Origin: Candidatus Bathyarchaeota archaeon
GTDB lineage: Archaea > Thermoproteota > Bathyarchaeia > TCS64
DNA: 33,718 nt
Direction of reading: 5' to 3'
Assembly: GCA_018396695.1 (NCBI GenBank)
Contig: JAGTQU010000017.1
Span: 1 to 33,718 of the forward strand
The translations under genes and the position numbers were made by a program. The notes under the pieces were generated by a model, which was given only the letters and a program-made list of their open reading frames with translations, was not told the DNA's origin and made no database searches. Of this stretch, positions 6,826 to 15,042 are shown in pieces (the stretch's first letter is position 1; every line of letters begins with the position of its first letter).

Positions 6826-9585
6826 CTAAAGCTCACTCTCAATTATGTTCAAGTTTAGCCTCTCCAATGATTTTCTCACCGATATAAAGATGGGTATGAC
6901 GGTAGCTGCAAACACTATTCCGATTATTGAGGCTAAATTTATTTGGAACCATGTAGAGAACAATATTCGCCTCTCGATCAAGGATTGTACCGATATATTG
7001 AGTATCTCATTCTGCCCCCTAAGATAGACGAAGCCCACAGCGGATCCTAAAAACATGGCAAAAATTATTATAAAAACGTTCTCGAGGAGCAAAATCGTGG
7101 CTAACTGCTTTGAAGAAAAGCCTCTTATACTTAGTAGGATAATCTCTTTCCACCGGCTTTGAAGAATAGCTGACATGATTAGTGTAACACCGACAGAGGA
7201 TAAGACTACTGCAAAATATACCCCCAACTGCTGGATCCTGAGAGCCCCTGTAAAAAGCAAATTCGTGTTTATCCTTTTTAAACTCTGATTAACCATATCA
7301 ACACTACTAATATTAGGATCCAACTCTTCAATAAACTTCTTCAATCTATTTTCGTCTGCTCCTTGACTAAATTTAATGAGAATTCTTGTGAGTCTAATAT
7401 CTTCCTCATCCAAATTTTTGATGAAGTCTTTTCCGACATAAATCATAGGTCCACTAGGCACCCAGTTTTGTGGAGGCTCTCTACCGAAGATGCCTATAAT
7501 GTTTAGTGAATAGGTTTTCACACCCATTTTAATTAATATGGTATCGTTTATATCGAATCCTAATGTCTTTGCAGCTCCATTCTCCAATATTATTCGCTCA
7601 GCTGTTCCGTTCATATTTTCGAAGACCTTTTCTCCCTTAATCCATCCTGGCTCTATGTAGGCTATCTTACTCCAATTGATAGGATCTATGATTCTCACTT
7701 CAATCATTCCAAGGTCGCTCTGAGCATCAAACCAAACTTCTACTGTTGCCCCTTCAACGCCTTCCAAAGCTGCGATCTTGTTTGAAATCTCATCTGAGCC
7801 TTTATAGGAGAATAGCCATACACATGCGTCGGCACCTAATGAAAACTTAAGAGACCTTTCAATATAATCATTAGCCCCATCTATACTACCTATAACTAGA
7901 ATGTTATAACCAAATATGATTGCAACCATGAAAGTTGAGGCTACTACACGCTTCATGCTCCTCTGAGAACTTAAAATTGAGAGAACAGAGACCTCTCCGA
8001 AAAGGAAATGGAAGATTCTGTTAAAGATGCGATGAATAAGCGTTGAATGTTGTAAAAATAATTTAATGAAGCCCCAGAAAAAGAGGACTGGGGCGATATA
8101 GGTTAATAGATAGTCCACTCCCCACCAAGTCGAGTATAGCAAATAAACTATAAGATTCCCGGATGATGGTGCAAAAGAGTCCACATTTATCTCAAAAAGA
8201 AACATGATGAGTTTATACGCGCCTAAAGCAAGGGCGATGGCTGGTTCATGCCAAGAAACCCTTCCACCTTCTTCTTCGATCCTATACTCTTTTAGTGCAT
8301 CGATAGCATCTAGACGAGTCGCGTCGCGAGCAGGTTTATAGATTGCTAGAAGCGATAGAATTATGCTGAAAAGGAGTGATGCCGTAATAGTGGTCGGAGA
8401 TAAGGAGGAGAGGATTAAAAGAGGGTTTAATTCAGACATTACAAGTGGAACTATAAACGCTTCTAAAAAGATCCCAAATACGCCAGCAATTAAACTAACG
8501 AAGAATGCTTCAAATAGAAAGATGTAAAACAATTGCTTGTCTTTTACTCCTCTTATTAAGAGGAGTCCAATCTCTCGCCGCCGTTTATTGTATGAGAGAT
8601 CTGATATTACGATTCCTAAATACCAAGCGACAAAGAATATTGGGGTTGCGACGATAATTGTGGTAATTTTCATATTTTGTGAGTTCGTTTGCACCAACGT
8701 AAGGAGGTCGCCTAAATAGTTAACTGGAACAAAGCCCTGTCTAGCTCCAATGCCATTAATCTTATCGTATACAACATTGATCCTATTCCGCGATCCTGCT
8801 ATATCCCATGGAACAAGAAACTTGTCTCGATCTAATCCAATAATTATTTCTGGAATGAGTACCTTTGAAGTTCTACGATTTTTTTCGTATATTGGATTTA
8901 ATATCTCCCAGAGTGTCTCCTCGCCGATAATTGCTAGTTGGTGTGGAGGCCTCTTTTCAGAAGCCTCTGATCCGATGAGTAGAGACCGAACGAATAAGGG
9001 GTATCTGCCCATGGCTATTGAGAATACCCTATCATCAAGTTCGACCACCCCACCAACAGTTAAATTATAATAGTCGAACCTTATATCTACAAGAGTCCCA
9101 TAGGGATTGTATGTTGAGATTCTGAATATTCTAATTTCTCCGGTTTTGAATCTTGTAATATTCCCCGACCCCCCTTCAACATATATCTTCCCTTTTTCTA
9201 GGTATTCCACTCCTTTGACTCCTTTCAACAGGTTTGAATCATTGCTTATCGCAACTATAGTTAGAGGGATTGTGCTATTTGTATCAGTGAAGTTAGAGAC
9301 TTCCATCTCAAACCGAACGATATGATCGACGGATTTAACCCCTTCAATTCCACTTATCGCATTTTCAACCTCTCTAAAAGCCGTCTTAGTCAGGTTTCTG
9401 TTCTCAGCCCCTGAAACCATATCAATATCTGAAGCATCAATGACTCTAGTTAGCATAGAGACTGCAGAGGCGTCGGCTCCTTGAAGTATGCCTGAAAAAA
9501 GGGTAGTAGCTAGCATAACGCTTAGAAAAAGGGTGAAAAAGGCAGACTTATCCCGTACTATTCGCTTAACCGCGTATCTAAACAT
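6826..9585 (-). CDS. FtsX/MacB-type ABC transporter permease
   Basis: 919 aa with the double-FtsX layout. A first membrane helix (FFTLFLSVMLATTLFSGI, about 16-33) leads into a large extracytoplasmic MacB-like domain to about residue 300. Three helices of the first FtsX domain follow (IIVATPIFFVAWYLGIVISD to LSLLAIYKPARDATRLDAI). Two extra helices lie near 440-520 and a further helix (ASTFMVAIIFGYNILVI) precedes a second extracytoplasmic domain. The second FtsX domain closes the protein (LGVYFAVVLSSVGVTLIMSA to the C-terminus). The loop SDLSYNKRRREIGLLLIRGV and its partner QSRWKEIILLSIRGFSSKQL are the coupling segments contacting the ATPase. Such pairs move lipoproteins, peptides or signals across the membrane; the cargo is unknown. 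First gene of the operon, divergent from the DUF1512 gene. Confidence 0.92.
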   Translation of the reverse strand: MFRYAVKRIVRDKSAFFTLFLSVMLATTLFSGILQGADASAVSMLTRVIDASDIDMVSGAENRNLTKTAFREVENAISGIEGVKSVDHIVRFEMEVSNFTDTNSTIPLTIVAISNDSNLLKGVKGVEYLEKGKIYVEGGSGNITRFKTGEIRIFRISTYNPYGTLVDIRFDYYNLTVGGVVELDDRVFSIAMGRYPLFVRSLLIGSEASEKRPPHQLAIIGEETLWEILNPIYEKNRRTSKVLIPEIIIGLDRDKFLVPWDIAGSRNRINVVYDKINGIGARQGFVPVNYLGDLLTLVQTNSQNMKITTIIVATPIFFVAWYLGIVISDLSYNKRRREIGLLLIRGVKDKQLFYIFLFEAFFVSLIAGVFGIFLEAFIVPLVMSELNPLLILSSLSPTTITASLLFSIILSLLAIYKPARDATRLDAIDALKEYRIEEEGGRVSWHEPAIALALGAYKLIMFLFEINVDSFAPSSGNLIVYLLYSTWWGVDYLLTYIAPVLFFWGFIKLFLQHSTLIHRIFNRIFHFLFGEVSVLSILSSQRSMKRVVASTFMVAIIFGYNILVIGSIDGANDYIERSLKFSLGADACVWLFSYKGSDEISNKIAALEGVEGATVEVWFDAQSDLGMIEVRIIDPINWSKIAYIEPGWIKGEKVFENMNGTAERIILENGAAKTLGFDINDTILIKMGVKTYSLNIIGIFGREPPQNWVPSGPMIYVGKDFIKNLDEEDIRLTRILIKFSQGADENRLKKFIEELDPNISSVDMVNQSLKRINTNLLFTGALRIQQLGVYFAVVLSSVGVTLIMSAILQSRWKEIILLSIRGFSSKQLATILLLENVFIIIFAMFLGSAVGFVYLRGQNEILNISVQSLIERRILFSTWFQINLASIIGIVFAATVIPIFISVRKSLERLNLNIIESEL

Positions 9586-9705
9586 TATTTAGATTGTTCT
9601 AATCCCTAAATAAAATTCTTTTTAGAGTCTTCCATGCATTAAGAATAATTTTAAAAGATAGGATTTTAAGCAATTTGATTTCTTTTAAAGTTAAGATTTA
9701 TAACT

Positions 9706-10854
9706 TTGGAGTCAACTTCAACTGCAGTGATTAAATTGTTCCTACAGGTAGGACAACTGTTCCAAACAGATAATGAGATCCAGACGATCATACAGATAAT
9801 ATTCAGCCTAAGCTTCATATTATACATCTTTTACGCCCAACGAATACAGACTATGACGATGCTTAGGCAAGTAGAGGGAACTCTAAGAAAAGTAAAGGCT
9901 CTTCGAGACGAGGGACGCCAAGTATCTATTCAGACTATAAAGGAGATTGGTAAACCTGAGAAGGATCCTACGCCAGGGGTTGAGAGGTTTATGGAGAGTT
10001 TTCTAATAACTCCGACCAGCATGGATCCGGCTGGCATTGTAGACAAGTTTGAACAGTTACTAAATACTCGTGAAGAAACCTTCGAGGCTGAAGTGAAGGC
10101 TCTGGCACCAGCTGCATCAGATAGCGAAATAGATACTCTTGAAAACCTACTTGAAGCAGCATTGGCTCTTAACGTCTACTACAAGGTGATAAGGCATTAT
10201 TACCTCCTAGGCAAGAAGACGATGAACATCTACGTGATACTTCAGATCCACATGGTTCTCCCGCTGATTATGCGTGAGATAGAAGCCTACTCAGCGGCGC
10301 TTTTAGCGTTTAAGCAAGGGATGCCAATAGGAGATGGGGTTGGAGCACTCACCGCTGCTAAACTGATGCATGGTCAGCAATGGAGGCGAATCGCAAAGGA
10401 GACTGTCGCAGCCGAAGGGTCTTTTGAAGGAAGAAAAATCCTAGTGATGAAGGCGGAGGGTCCTGGCGGAACGGTTGGAAAACCTGGAGACGCGATTAGA
10501 ATTCTGCTCGAAGAGCACAAAGACGAAGTGAAAGCGATAATCATGGTTGATGCCGCCGGTAAGCTGGAGGGGGAGATGAACGGGGAAGTGGCTGAAGGAA
10601 TAGGGGCTGCTATAGGTGGGACAGGTGTTGAGAAGTTCAGAATAGAAGAAGCCGCGAAAGACTTCAATGTGCCGCTCTATGCCGTAGCTATAAAACAGGA
10701 TATAAGTGCGGTCGTCGCTCCTCTGGAGGAGGAGCTTTTCGAAGCCACGGATAAGGCTGTCGAAGCTGTGAAGAGGATCGTTAACGAAAAGACTAAAGAA
10801 GGTGAAACTGTGATCGTAGCAGGCATAGGAAACACTGTAGGAATTGCCCAATAG
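9706..10854 (+). CDS. DUF1512 family archaeal protein
   Basis: 382 aa, matching the DUF1512 family of Thermoproteota and relatives, for which no function is established. One membrane helix near the N-terminus (IIQIIFSLSFILYIFYAQ, about 25-43) anchors a large soluble part. The middle is helical (ERFMESFLITPTSMDPAGIV; ENLLEAALALNVYYKVIRHY). The C-terminal 150 residues (KILVMKAEGPGGTVGKPGDA, IIMVDAAGKLEGEMNGEVAEG, VPLYAVAIKQDISAVVAPL) resemble a nucleotide- or ligand-binding alpha/beta fold with a glycine-rich loop. The start is TTG at 9706 and the gene is divergent from the ABC permease. It is followed after 8 bases by a small membrane zinc-ribbon gene, so the two are probably co-transcribed. 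Confidence 0.85.
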   Translation: MESTSTAVIKLFLQVGQLFQTDNEIQTIIQIIFSLSFILYIFYAQRIQTMTMLRQVEGTLRKVKALRDEGRQVSIQTIKEIGKPEKDPTPGVERFMESFLITPTSMDPAGIVDKFEQLLNTREETFEAEVKALAPAASDSEIDTLENLLEAALALNVYYKVIRHYYLLGKKTMNIYVILQIHMVLPLIMREIEAYSAALLAFKQGMPIGDGVGALTAAKLMHGQQWRRIAKETVAAEGSFEGRKILVMKAEGPGGTVGKPGDAIRILLEEHKDEVKAIIMVDAAGKLEGEMNGEVAEGIGAAIGGTGVEKFRIEEAAKDFNVPLYAVAIKQDISAVVAPLEEELFEATDKAVEAVKRIVNEKTKEGETVIVAGIGNTVGIAQ

Positions 10855-10862
10855 GTGATGAA

Positions 10863-11306
10863 ATGAGTAAACGAAGTGGAGGAGTAGAGTATTCCGCATT
10901 CAATATCTCTTTAATCACTCTTCTAGCTATAGCGTTGATCGGAGTCTTTTCCCTCTTCGCGATATATCAAGGGTTTCAATCATATAACAATCGTGAAATG
11001 GAGCAAGCATATTATTATATGCTCATAGGCATATTCGGATTCGCAACTATGGGATTCATGTTCTTCCGGTCTAAAACGCTTGTAAAAAATAAGTTAGACC
11101 TTCCTAAGGCTGAAGTTTTGACGACTATTGAATGCAAAAAATGCGGATACAAGATTGTCAGAAAATTTGAGCGCGGAGATTACATCTTTAAAAATGATAT
11201 TGCTTGCTCAAAGTGCGACGGTATGATGACTATAACTAGGGTTCACCGGAAAAAGAAGACTGAGAAAGAGCTTGAAAAGGAGTTTTCTAATACTTGGCAG
11301 TCGTGA
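10863..11306 (+). CDS. Small membrane protein with a cytosolic zinc ribbon
   Basis: 147 aa, no family recognised. Two membrane helices (LITLLAIALIGVFSLFAIYQ and AYYYMLIGIFGFATMGFMFF) are followed by a basic linker and a zinc ribbon with CKKCGYK and CSKCDG (CxxC...CxxC). The tail is strongly charged (RVHRKKKTEKELEKEF). The start ATG is preceded by GGTGATG and lies 8 bases after the DUF1512 stop, so the two look like an operon and may act together at the membrane. The last 20 bases overlap the 3' end of the convergent methionine aminopeptidase gene. Confidence 0.75.
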   Translation: MSKRSGGVEYSAFNISLITLLAIALIGVFSLFAIYQGFQSYNNREMEQAYYYMLIGIFGFATMGFMFFRSKTLVKNKLDLPKAEVLTTIECKKCGYKIVRKFERGDYIFKNDIACSKCDGMMTITRVHRKKKTEKELEKEFSNTWQS

Positions 11307-12186
11307 CCTCGCAGCCATCTTTAGTAACGATCAGAGTATGCTCCGCTTGAGCCACAGGTCTATTTTTCATCTCGATAAGTTGCGGGTAAGCATGGATACA
11401 CTTTGACCTTAACAACTCTTCCAAGGCTCCCTTAGCTTCAGACTTCGGAAACTCTCTCATAATCCATCGAGACGCAAAAGGGAGTGTACGATACCTCGTC
11501 TGAATCATCTTCAAAATCTCTTTAGATAGTTTTCCTTCGATCGCACGTTTCTTCTGAAATTGAAAAATATACCCTGATGGCCCGTCACGAACCTCTCCAG
11601 AGGCATCCAAGAGGGTGGTGAAAGGCTCCACGGCGTATACTTCTCCTTCCCTGAGCTTATGGCCGTCAAGTGTGGAAACGTTAGGTATGATTTCTCCTGC
11701 ATGTATGACGTATCTCGCCATCTTGTGTCCTGTAAGGTTTCGGATAGGTTTTAAGCCCATCAATCTTATCGTATTCTCAATCGCGTAGCCTACTTCAGAA
11801 GCCTTTACATCAGCTTTAATCGATCTTATCCCGGCTTCAAGAGCCATTTCTGCAGCTTCAACAAGCCTATTTAGCTCAGGGTTGAAGCATACGGTTACCG
11901 CAGTATCTGCAGGATAGCCATCGATGTGAACCCCTATATCGATCTTCACAAGCGAGTCTGGAGGTATGATAGAGGAATCGTCCCAAGGTGAAGTATAGTG
12001 AGCAGCTATCTCGTTTATGTCTACGTTACATGGGAAAGCAGGTAAACCTCCAAGTTCTTTGATCCATGTCTCCACTTTTTCACATACGTCGATAACCTTC
12101 GATCCTACCTTCACATAATCTCTTGCACGTTCCCTGACTTTACAGGCGATTTCACCGGATTTTATAAGCTCTTCTGGATACTCCAT
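11287..12186 (-). CDS. map: Methionine aminopeptidase, type II
   Basis: 299 aa. It removes the initiator methionine from nascent proteins in the cytosol. The two-metal pita-bread site is visible: substrate His in AAHYTSPWDD, Asp in KIDIGVHIDGYPADTAVTV (both metal aspartates), His in LTGHKMARYVIHAGEIIPNV, Glu in YAVEPFTT and the last Glu in AQAEHTLIVT. The helical insertion between the last His and Glu regions (about residues 205-265) is the mark of type II enzymes, as expected in an archaeon. The ATG is preceded by GAGG. The 3' end overlaps the convergent zinc-ribbon gene by 20 bases. Normal length and intact residues. Confidence 0.96.
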   Translation of the reverse strand: MEYPEELIKSGEIACKVRERARDYVKVGSKVIDVCEKVETWIKELGGLPAFPCNVDINEIAAHYTSPWDDSSIIPPDSLVKIDIGVHIDGYPADTAVTVCFNPELNRLVEAAEMALEAGIRSIKADVKASEVGYAIENTIRLMGLKPIRNLTGHKMARYVIHAGEIIPNVSTLDGHKLREGEVYAVEPFTTLLDASGEVRDGPSGYIFQFQKKRAIEGKLSKEILKMIQTRYRTLPFASRWIMREFPKSEAKGALEELLRSKCIHAYPQLIEMKNRPVAQAEHTLIVTKDGCEVTTAKY

Positions 12187-12267
12187 TCCCTCACTTCTCG
12201 CTAAAGGCTGTTAGATTTTTAGATCGGTTAGAGTTTTAAACAGCTCTATTTAACGTTGAGATAAAAA

Positions 12268-12750
12268 CTATTTTACAACTAAGATCGGTTTTGTACATGA
12301 ATCGACAACTTTACGGCTTGTACTTCCAAGGATCCAGCCAGTTATGCCCCCGACACCTCTACTCCCTACGACTATAAGGTCGACTCCATTCTTTTCTGCT
12401 ACATCAACTATTGTAGATGATGGTCTACCCTCTTTGAGAATTCCTTCGACCTCTAACTCTTTATTTATGCTCTTAACTTTCATAAGCGCATCGTTTAGAA
12501 CATTTTGATATACCTCTTTCATTCTCTCTTCATATCGCGCTAACTCTCCATATGCTAGGATAGAGGACGAGCCCATCCCTTGGTCAGGAAATACAGGTAT
12601 AGTCGTTTTTGGAACCACAACAAGGACTGTCAGCCTTGCATCCCATTTAGCCGATATTTCTACAGCATAATCTATAGCCCTATTTGAAGGTTCTGAACCG
12701 TCTACAGCGACTAGGACCTTTTTAAACAAATCCATCAAGTTATATTTCAA
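12268..12750 (-). CDS. Universal stress protein, UspA family
   Basis: 160 aa, one UspA domain. The start FKKVLVAVDGSEPSNRAIDYA and the C-terminal ATP-binding motif GSRGVGGITGWILGSTSRKV (G-2x-G-9x-G-S/T type) are intact, so it should be an ATP-binding member. The TTG start at 12750 has GAGGAA a few bases upstream, a good Shine-Dalgarno position; the internal ATG at codon 6 is the alternative. These small cytosolic proteins form dimers and act in stress tolerance, often with transporters. It is single, with no close partner. Function beyond the family role cannot be read from sequence. Confidence 0.92.
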   Translation of the reverse strand: MKYNLMDLFKKVLVAVDGSEPSNRAIDYAVEISAKWDARLTVLVVVPKTTIPVFPDQGMGSSSILAYGELARYEERMKEVYQNVLNDALMKVKSINKELEVEGILKEGRPSSTIVDVAEKNGVDLIVVGSRGVGGITGWILGSTSRKVVDSCTKPILVVK

Positions 12751-12861
12751 CTATTCCTCATAATAAATGCAACGTTTAAGCGGCGTTTTTATGCACGTAA
12801 CAATCTTAACAGAGTTCTGCTATCAAAAATAGAGAAGGGAGTAGACGATCAAAAATTAAAC

Positions 12862-13794
12862 TCAGTGTTTACCCATAGTCTGCAGTATCTTGAAACGTCC
12901 ATATCGCTCAACTATCAAATTCCATTGCTCTTCATCGTAGAATTTGCATAAGCCTTTTCCGAAAGATTTCGCGACTTCCAACACGAATCTCCCTGCCTCT
13001 TCAACATCTGTTATGTGGCTTGCACCGGTTGCGCAGCCTGGGACCAAAGTCTCAGTGGTTATTGCAACGCCTACAACCGGTGCATCGGTTGCTGTTGAAG
13101 GCGTCATTATGCTGTTGATATGGTCTATGCCTGTTCCGTACGGTACTATATCTTGCATGGTTATCGGGCATACTCTCGGGATCCTGCCTGTAACAATCTC
13201 CATGATATCTAGCAAGTCATCACTGACTTTAAGTATCCACCCTTCTTTAACAGTAGGTGTAATTGCAAACCCTCTCCATTTTACGATTCTATTCCCCTTT
13301 GTAGTATCGATTGAGAGTATAGCCTCCATGTCTTTATCTACCTCCTCTCTGTTCATTGTAGCGGTATCCACTGGCGACCCCATGAAGGGGACCGGCTTAT
13401 GCGGAGTTATCGGAGCGTTGGGACATATGTGTGTCGAGATGATGACATCCCCTTTCAAGTTTTCTCCTCTCCGCATCATATCTGCCAGTTTCAAAGCTAC
13501 AGATAGAGCAGTCACTGCACCGTCTCCGTCTGAAACAATACCAATCATCTCAGGTCTTGCCCCTACTCCTCCGAGCCTCCCTACGACGCCGAGTGTCGGA
13601 GCTTCTCCTCTATTAAGTTTCCCATCGCTTCCCGGAACCTTAATCTTAATGAAGTCTGTGCTACCTTTCTCTCCTTTGATCGTTTTAACCGAGACGTTTC
13701 TCAATCCTCTCTCTCTAAGCAACTCTGCTATTCTCGCAGCTGAAGCGTCCGGGCCATCAAGTAGGTCGAAGGCTTCTAAAACCTGTTTCAACAT
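12862..13794 (-). CDS. DUF1177 family protein
   Basis: 310 aa over the whole length of DUF1177, a family of unknown function found in archaea and some bacteria. Recognisable blocks are EAFDLLDGPDASAARIAELL, the glycine-rich GVVGRLGGVGARPEMIGIVSDGDGA, VIISTHICPNAPITPHKPVPFM, the acidic ILSIDTTKGNRI, and TTETLVPGCATGASHITDVEEAGRF. Conserved His, Cys and Asp residues in the last three blocks could bind a metal or act in catalysis, but no reaction is known. No signal peptide or membrane helix. The gene stands alone on the minus strand between the stress protein and an MBL hydrolase, with about 95 bases to the latter, so a shared transcript is possible. Confidence 0.85.
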   Translation of the reverse strand: MLKQVLEAFDLLDGPDASAARIAELLRERGLRNVSVKTIKGEKGSTDFIKIKVPGSDGKLNRGEAPTLGVVGRLGGVGARPEMIGIVSDGDGAVTALSVALKLADMMRRGENLKGDVIISTHICPNAPITPHKPVPFMGSPVDTATMNREEVDKDMEAILSIDTTKGNRIVKWRGFAITPTVKEGWILKVSDDLLDIMEIVTGRIPRVCPITMQDIVPYGTGIDHINSIMTPSTATDAPVVGVAITTETLVPGCATGASHITDVEEAGRFVLEVAKSFGKGLCKFYDEEQWNLIVERYGRFKILQTMGKH

Positions 13795-13889
13795 ATGATC
13801 TCATCTAGATTAACACAGGATATAAGCCTAATAGATTATTGAAAAATAGGGTAACTTCTCCCAGAAACTAATCTAAAGCTTAGTTTATG

Positions 13890-14789
13890 CTATGCTTTAG
13901 TGATTATCGAGAACCTGTCATAGTTGTATCTGCGTATTTTTATTCCTCCTTCAACTCCCTCAACGTATCTTCCTTTCCCCTCCTTTATCTCTTCTACAGC
14001 CTTTAGAACGTTTTTCAGAACCTCTTTTTCTATCCAAGGCTCGTTATGGCTTGGCATGAGTTTATCAAATCTGCCAGATATTTCCAGCATCTTTCTATAG
14101 CTCTTGATGAAAGTATCGATGTCTCCTCCAGGTAGATAAGTATATATGGCGCCTGTGTAGAACATGTCACCTGTCCAAAATAGCTTTGCATCGGCGTCTA
14201 GGAGGCATATTGAATCTGGGCTATGCCCTGGCGTATGGAACACTTCAAGTTCTCTTCCACCGAGGTCTATCACGTCTCCCTCTTTAAGCCATCTAGTCAC
14301 TTTGAATGGTGGGACAAAATAATTCTTCGGGTCAAACTCCTTAGGGAAGGGCTTCCACACTAGCTCAGGAGCTATCAGATGAGCCATCTCTTCTTTCGTA
14401 CATCCTCTTCTAGCCGCTTCTCGAGAATTTGGCGCATCGAATATTGCAACCTCTTTAAACAGATAGTTCTGAGCGATGTGATCGTTGTGTGAATGCGTGT
14501 TGACAACCATAACTGGAAGTTCAGTGAATTCTTCAGCAAGTCTCTTGATGTTACCGATTCCACACCCAGTGTCAATGAGCGCAGCCTTCTCCTCTCCTAA
14601 AACTAAATAAGATATCGCTTCTTCGAATTGTCCCGGTTCATAGAATACATAGACTTCAGGCTCGATCTTGTAGACCTCAAACCATGGTTGACTACTCTCT
14701 ACTTTCTTAAGCTTAGAGTATACAGGTCTCGGGAGGGCTTCCCACCATTTAGCCGGTCTAACAATATCCTGCTGATCCTTTGGATTCAT
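13890..14789 (-). CDS. MBL-fold metallo-hydrolase
   Basis: 299 aa. The metallo-beta-lactamase metal site is intact: THSHNDH (His99, His101, Asp103, His104), HTPGHSPDS (His185, His189), TGDMFYTG (Asp208) and a final His in MPSHNEPW. The leading strand LIDTGCG is typical of the fold. The family includes glyoxalase II, lactonases, phosphodiesterases and flavodiiron-like proteins; this one lacks flavodoxin or rhodanese partners, so a hydrolytic role on a thioester, lactone or phosphodiester is likely. The gene is divergent from an SLC13 transporter, with a 20-bp perfect palindrome between them, so the two may be controlled together. Confidence 0.88.
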   Translation of the reverse strand: MNPKDQQDIVRPAKWWEALPRPVYSKLKKVESSQPWFEVYKIEPEVYVFYEPGQFEEAISYLVLGEEKAALIDTGCGIGNIKRLAEEFTELPVMVVNTHSHNDHIAQNYLFKEVAIFDAPNSREAARRGCTKEEMAHLIAPELVWKPFPKEFDPKNYFVPPFKVTRWLKEGDVIDLGGRELEVFHTPGHSPDSICLLDADAKLFWTGDMFYTGAIYTYLPGGDIDTFIKSYRKMLEISGRFDKLMPSHNEPWIEKEVLKNVLKAVEEIKEGKGRYVEGVEGGIKIRRYNYDRFSIITKA

Positions 14790-14831
14790 GATCCCTCTTC
14801 GGTATAGAACATTATCATTAATATTACATTA

Positions 14832-14851
14832 TCGCCATTAATTAATGGCGA
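14832..14851. promoter_or_regulatory. 20-bp perfect palindrome between divergent genes, candidate operator
   Basis: TCGCCATTAATTAATGGCGA is a perfect palindrome 43-62 bases upstream of the MBL hydrolase start and about 190 bases upstream of the SLC13 transporter start. Its length and symmetry suit a dimeric regulator. It is probably not a terminator, because it lies upstream of both genes. Confidence 0.5.
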
Positions 14852-15042
14852 ATGAAAAATCCAAGATAATTTTGGCAAATCTGTGTTTAAAGGGATAAGA
14901 ATCATCATCCTGTTCGCAAATATTCATTATGCGAAGGTTTGGAAGCACTAGAGACTGATAAATAGAAAATGTTTATTTTAGTCGAAGAAGATTTCAGAAA
15001 AAATATCTGAGCGGGGGTTTCAATATTCGAGGAGTGTATTGA

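Noticed and set aside
9586-9705. Riboswitch or structured leader upstream of the DUF1512 gene
   Set aside because: The 120 bases are A/T-rich promoter sequence with no convincing helices.
12944-13798. 284-codon frame opposite the DUF1177 gene
   Set aside because: Antisense shadow; the minus-strand protein has clear family blocks and this one does not.
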